Shown piece after piece: positions 36,827-37,407 of a DNA stretch of 37,407 nt. A program made the translations under genes and the position numbers. This stretch comes from Halomonas sp. (GTDB taxonomy: Bacteria > Pseudomonadota > Gammaproteobacteria > Pseudomonadales > Halomonadaceae): contig JAIVHL010000128.1 of the NCBI GenBank assembly GCA_020201075.1, positions 1-37,407 of the forward strand. Direction: 5' to 3'. Below the pieces are notes generated by a model. The model made no database searches. It was not told the origin of the DNA and saw only the letters and a program-made list of their open reading frames with translations. Position 1 is the first letter of the stretch. Every line of letters begins with the position of its first letter.

Positions 36827-37407
36827 TTAATTAGAAACCAAATGTGAAAGAGCCATCGCGAGCGACAACATTTTAGCTTCATTATTCGCGGAGCATGTTA
36901 TTTGCAAACCAACCGGCATACTTCCCGGAAGCCTTGAGAGTGGAATTGTCATTGCGCACATATCGTAAACGTTTGCAGCGCGTGTATAGCTCAAACTCCG
37001 AGCAACGAAATCGGACGCATTCAAAACATTTTCATTTACTTCACAGACTGGCCGTGGTGTTAATGGAACAGTTGGCCCGATAATTCCATCCAGTCCCTGC
37101 ATACGATCACGGGCAGCCGAGGCCAGTTTTTCCTGGATGCGTTTTAGGCGAATAAACTCAGTAGCCGGCATAGCCAAGGCTCCTTCAAGCCGCTTAACCG
37201 CAACCGGATCAATTTCATGACTATGATCCTGAAAACGTCTATGGCCGAGTGTCGCCAGAAGATAGGCGGGTACCATACCCGCAAAAATCGCCTTGATATC
37301 ACGTTGCTCCTGTTCGGTTGGCCATGACACTGATACAAGTTTAACGCCGGCTACCGAGAGGTCCTGAAGAGCAGATCGGTATTGGTCGGCGACGTCGTCA
37401 TCCATGG
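36827..37407 (-). CDS. Amidase family protein, C-terminal part (runs off the window edge)
   Basis: GIIGPTVPLTPRPVCEVNENVLNASDFVARSLSYTRAANVYDMCAMTIPLSRLPGSMPVGLQI resembles the amidase signature family C-terminus; the N-terminus lies outside the window. Confidence 0.8.
   Translation of the reverse strand, partial: MDDDVADQYRSALQDLSVAGVKLVSVSWPTEQEQRDIKAIFAGMVPAYLLATLGHRRFQDHSHEIDPVAVKRLEGALAMPATEFIRLKRIQEKLASAARDRMQGLDGIIGPTVPLTPRPVCEVNENVLNASDFVARSLSYTRAANVYDMCAMTIPLSRLPGSMPVGLQITCSANNEAKMLSLAMALSHLVSN

Overview
GC-rich gammaproteobacterial chromosome segment. Gene content and order look Halomonas-like, but that is inference. No phage, transposase, CRISPR array, rRNA or tRNA was recognised. 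Left part, minus strand: ycgN/ycgL/rnd and recR/ybaB/dnaX housekeeping clusters, then a KfrA-type DNA-binding coiled-coil gene on the plus strand. Middle: a LysR regulator divergent from a tightly overlapping five-gene catabolic operon (class III aminotransferase, CoA-transferase A/B, ArgE/DapE deacylase, thiolase), followed by a polar amino acid ABC importer. Its order suggests an undefined N-acyl (beta-)amino acid pathway. Next: a 4.5S SRP RNA gene (minus strand), then an ATP-grasp ligase gene beside a large uncharacterised ORF that may have a papain-like Cys/His/Asn signature. This pair is the best candidate for an undescribed enzymatic system. Right part: tlyA-like methyltransferase, mscK-like channel, pldA-like phospholipase, yqjD/yqjE/yqjK-like trio, secreted barnase plus barstar, CopD-like membrane protein, orphan ParA, BaiN/YhiN-like flavoprotein, RND efflux pair, a frameshifted DUF3617 gene, a YeiH-type transporter and the 3' part of an amidase in an AT-richer end. 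Many intergenic gaps carry short tandem repeats of different unit lengths (36, 17, 8, 18 and 12 bp). All identifications are by eye from protein motifs; no database search was run.
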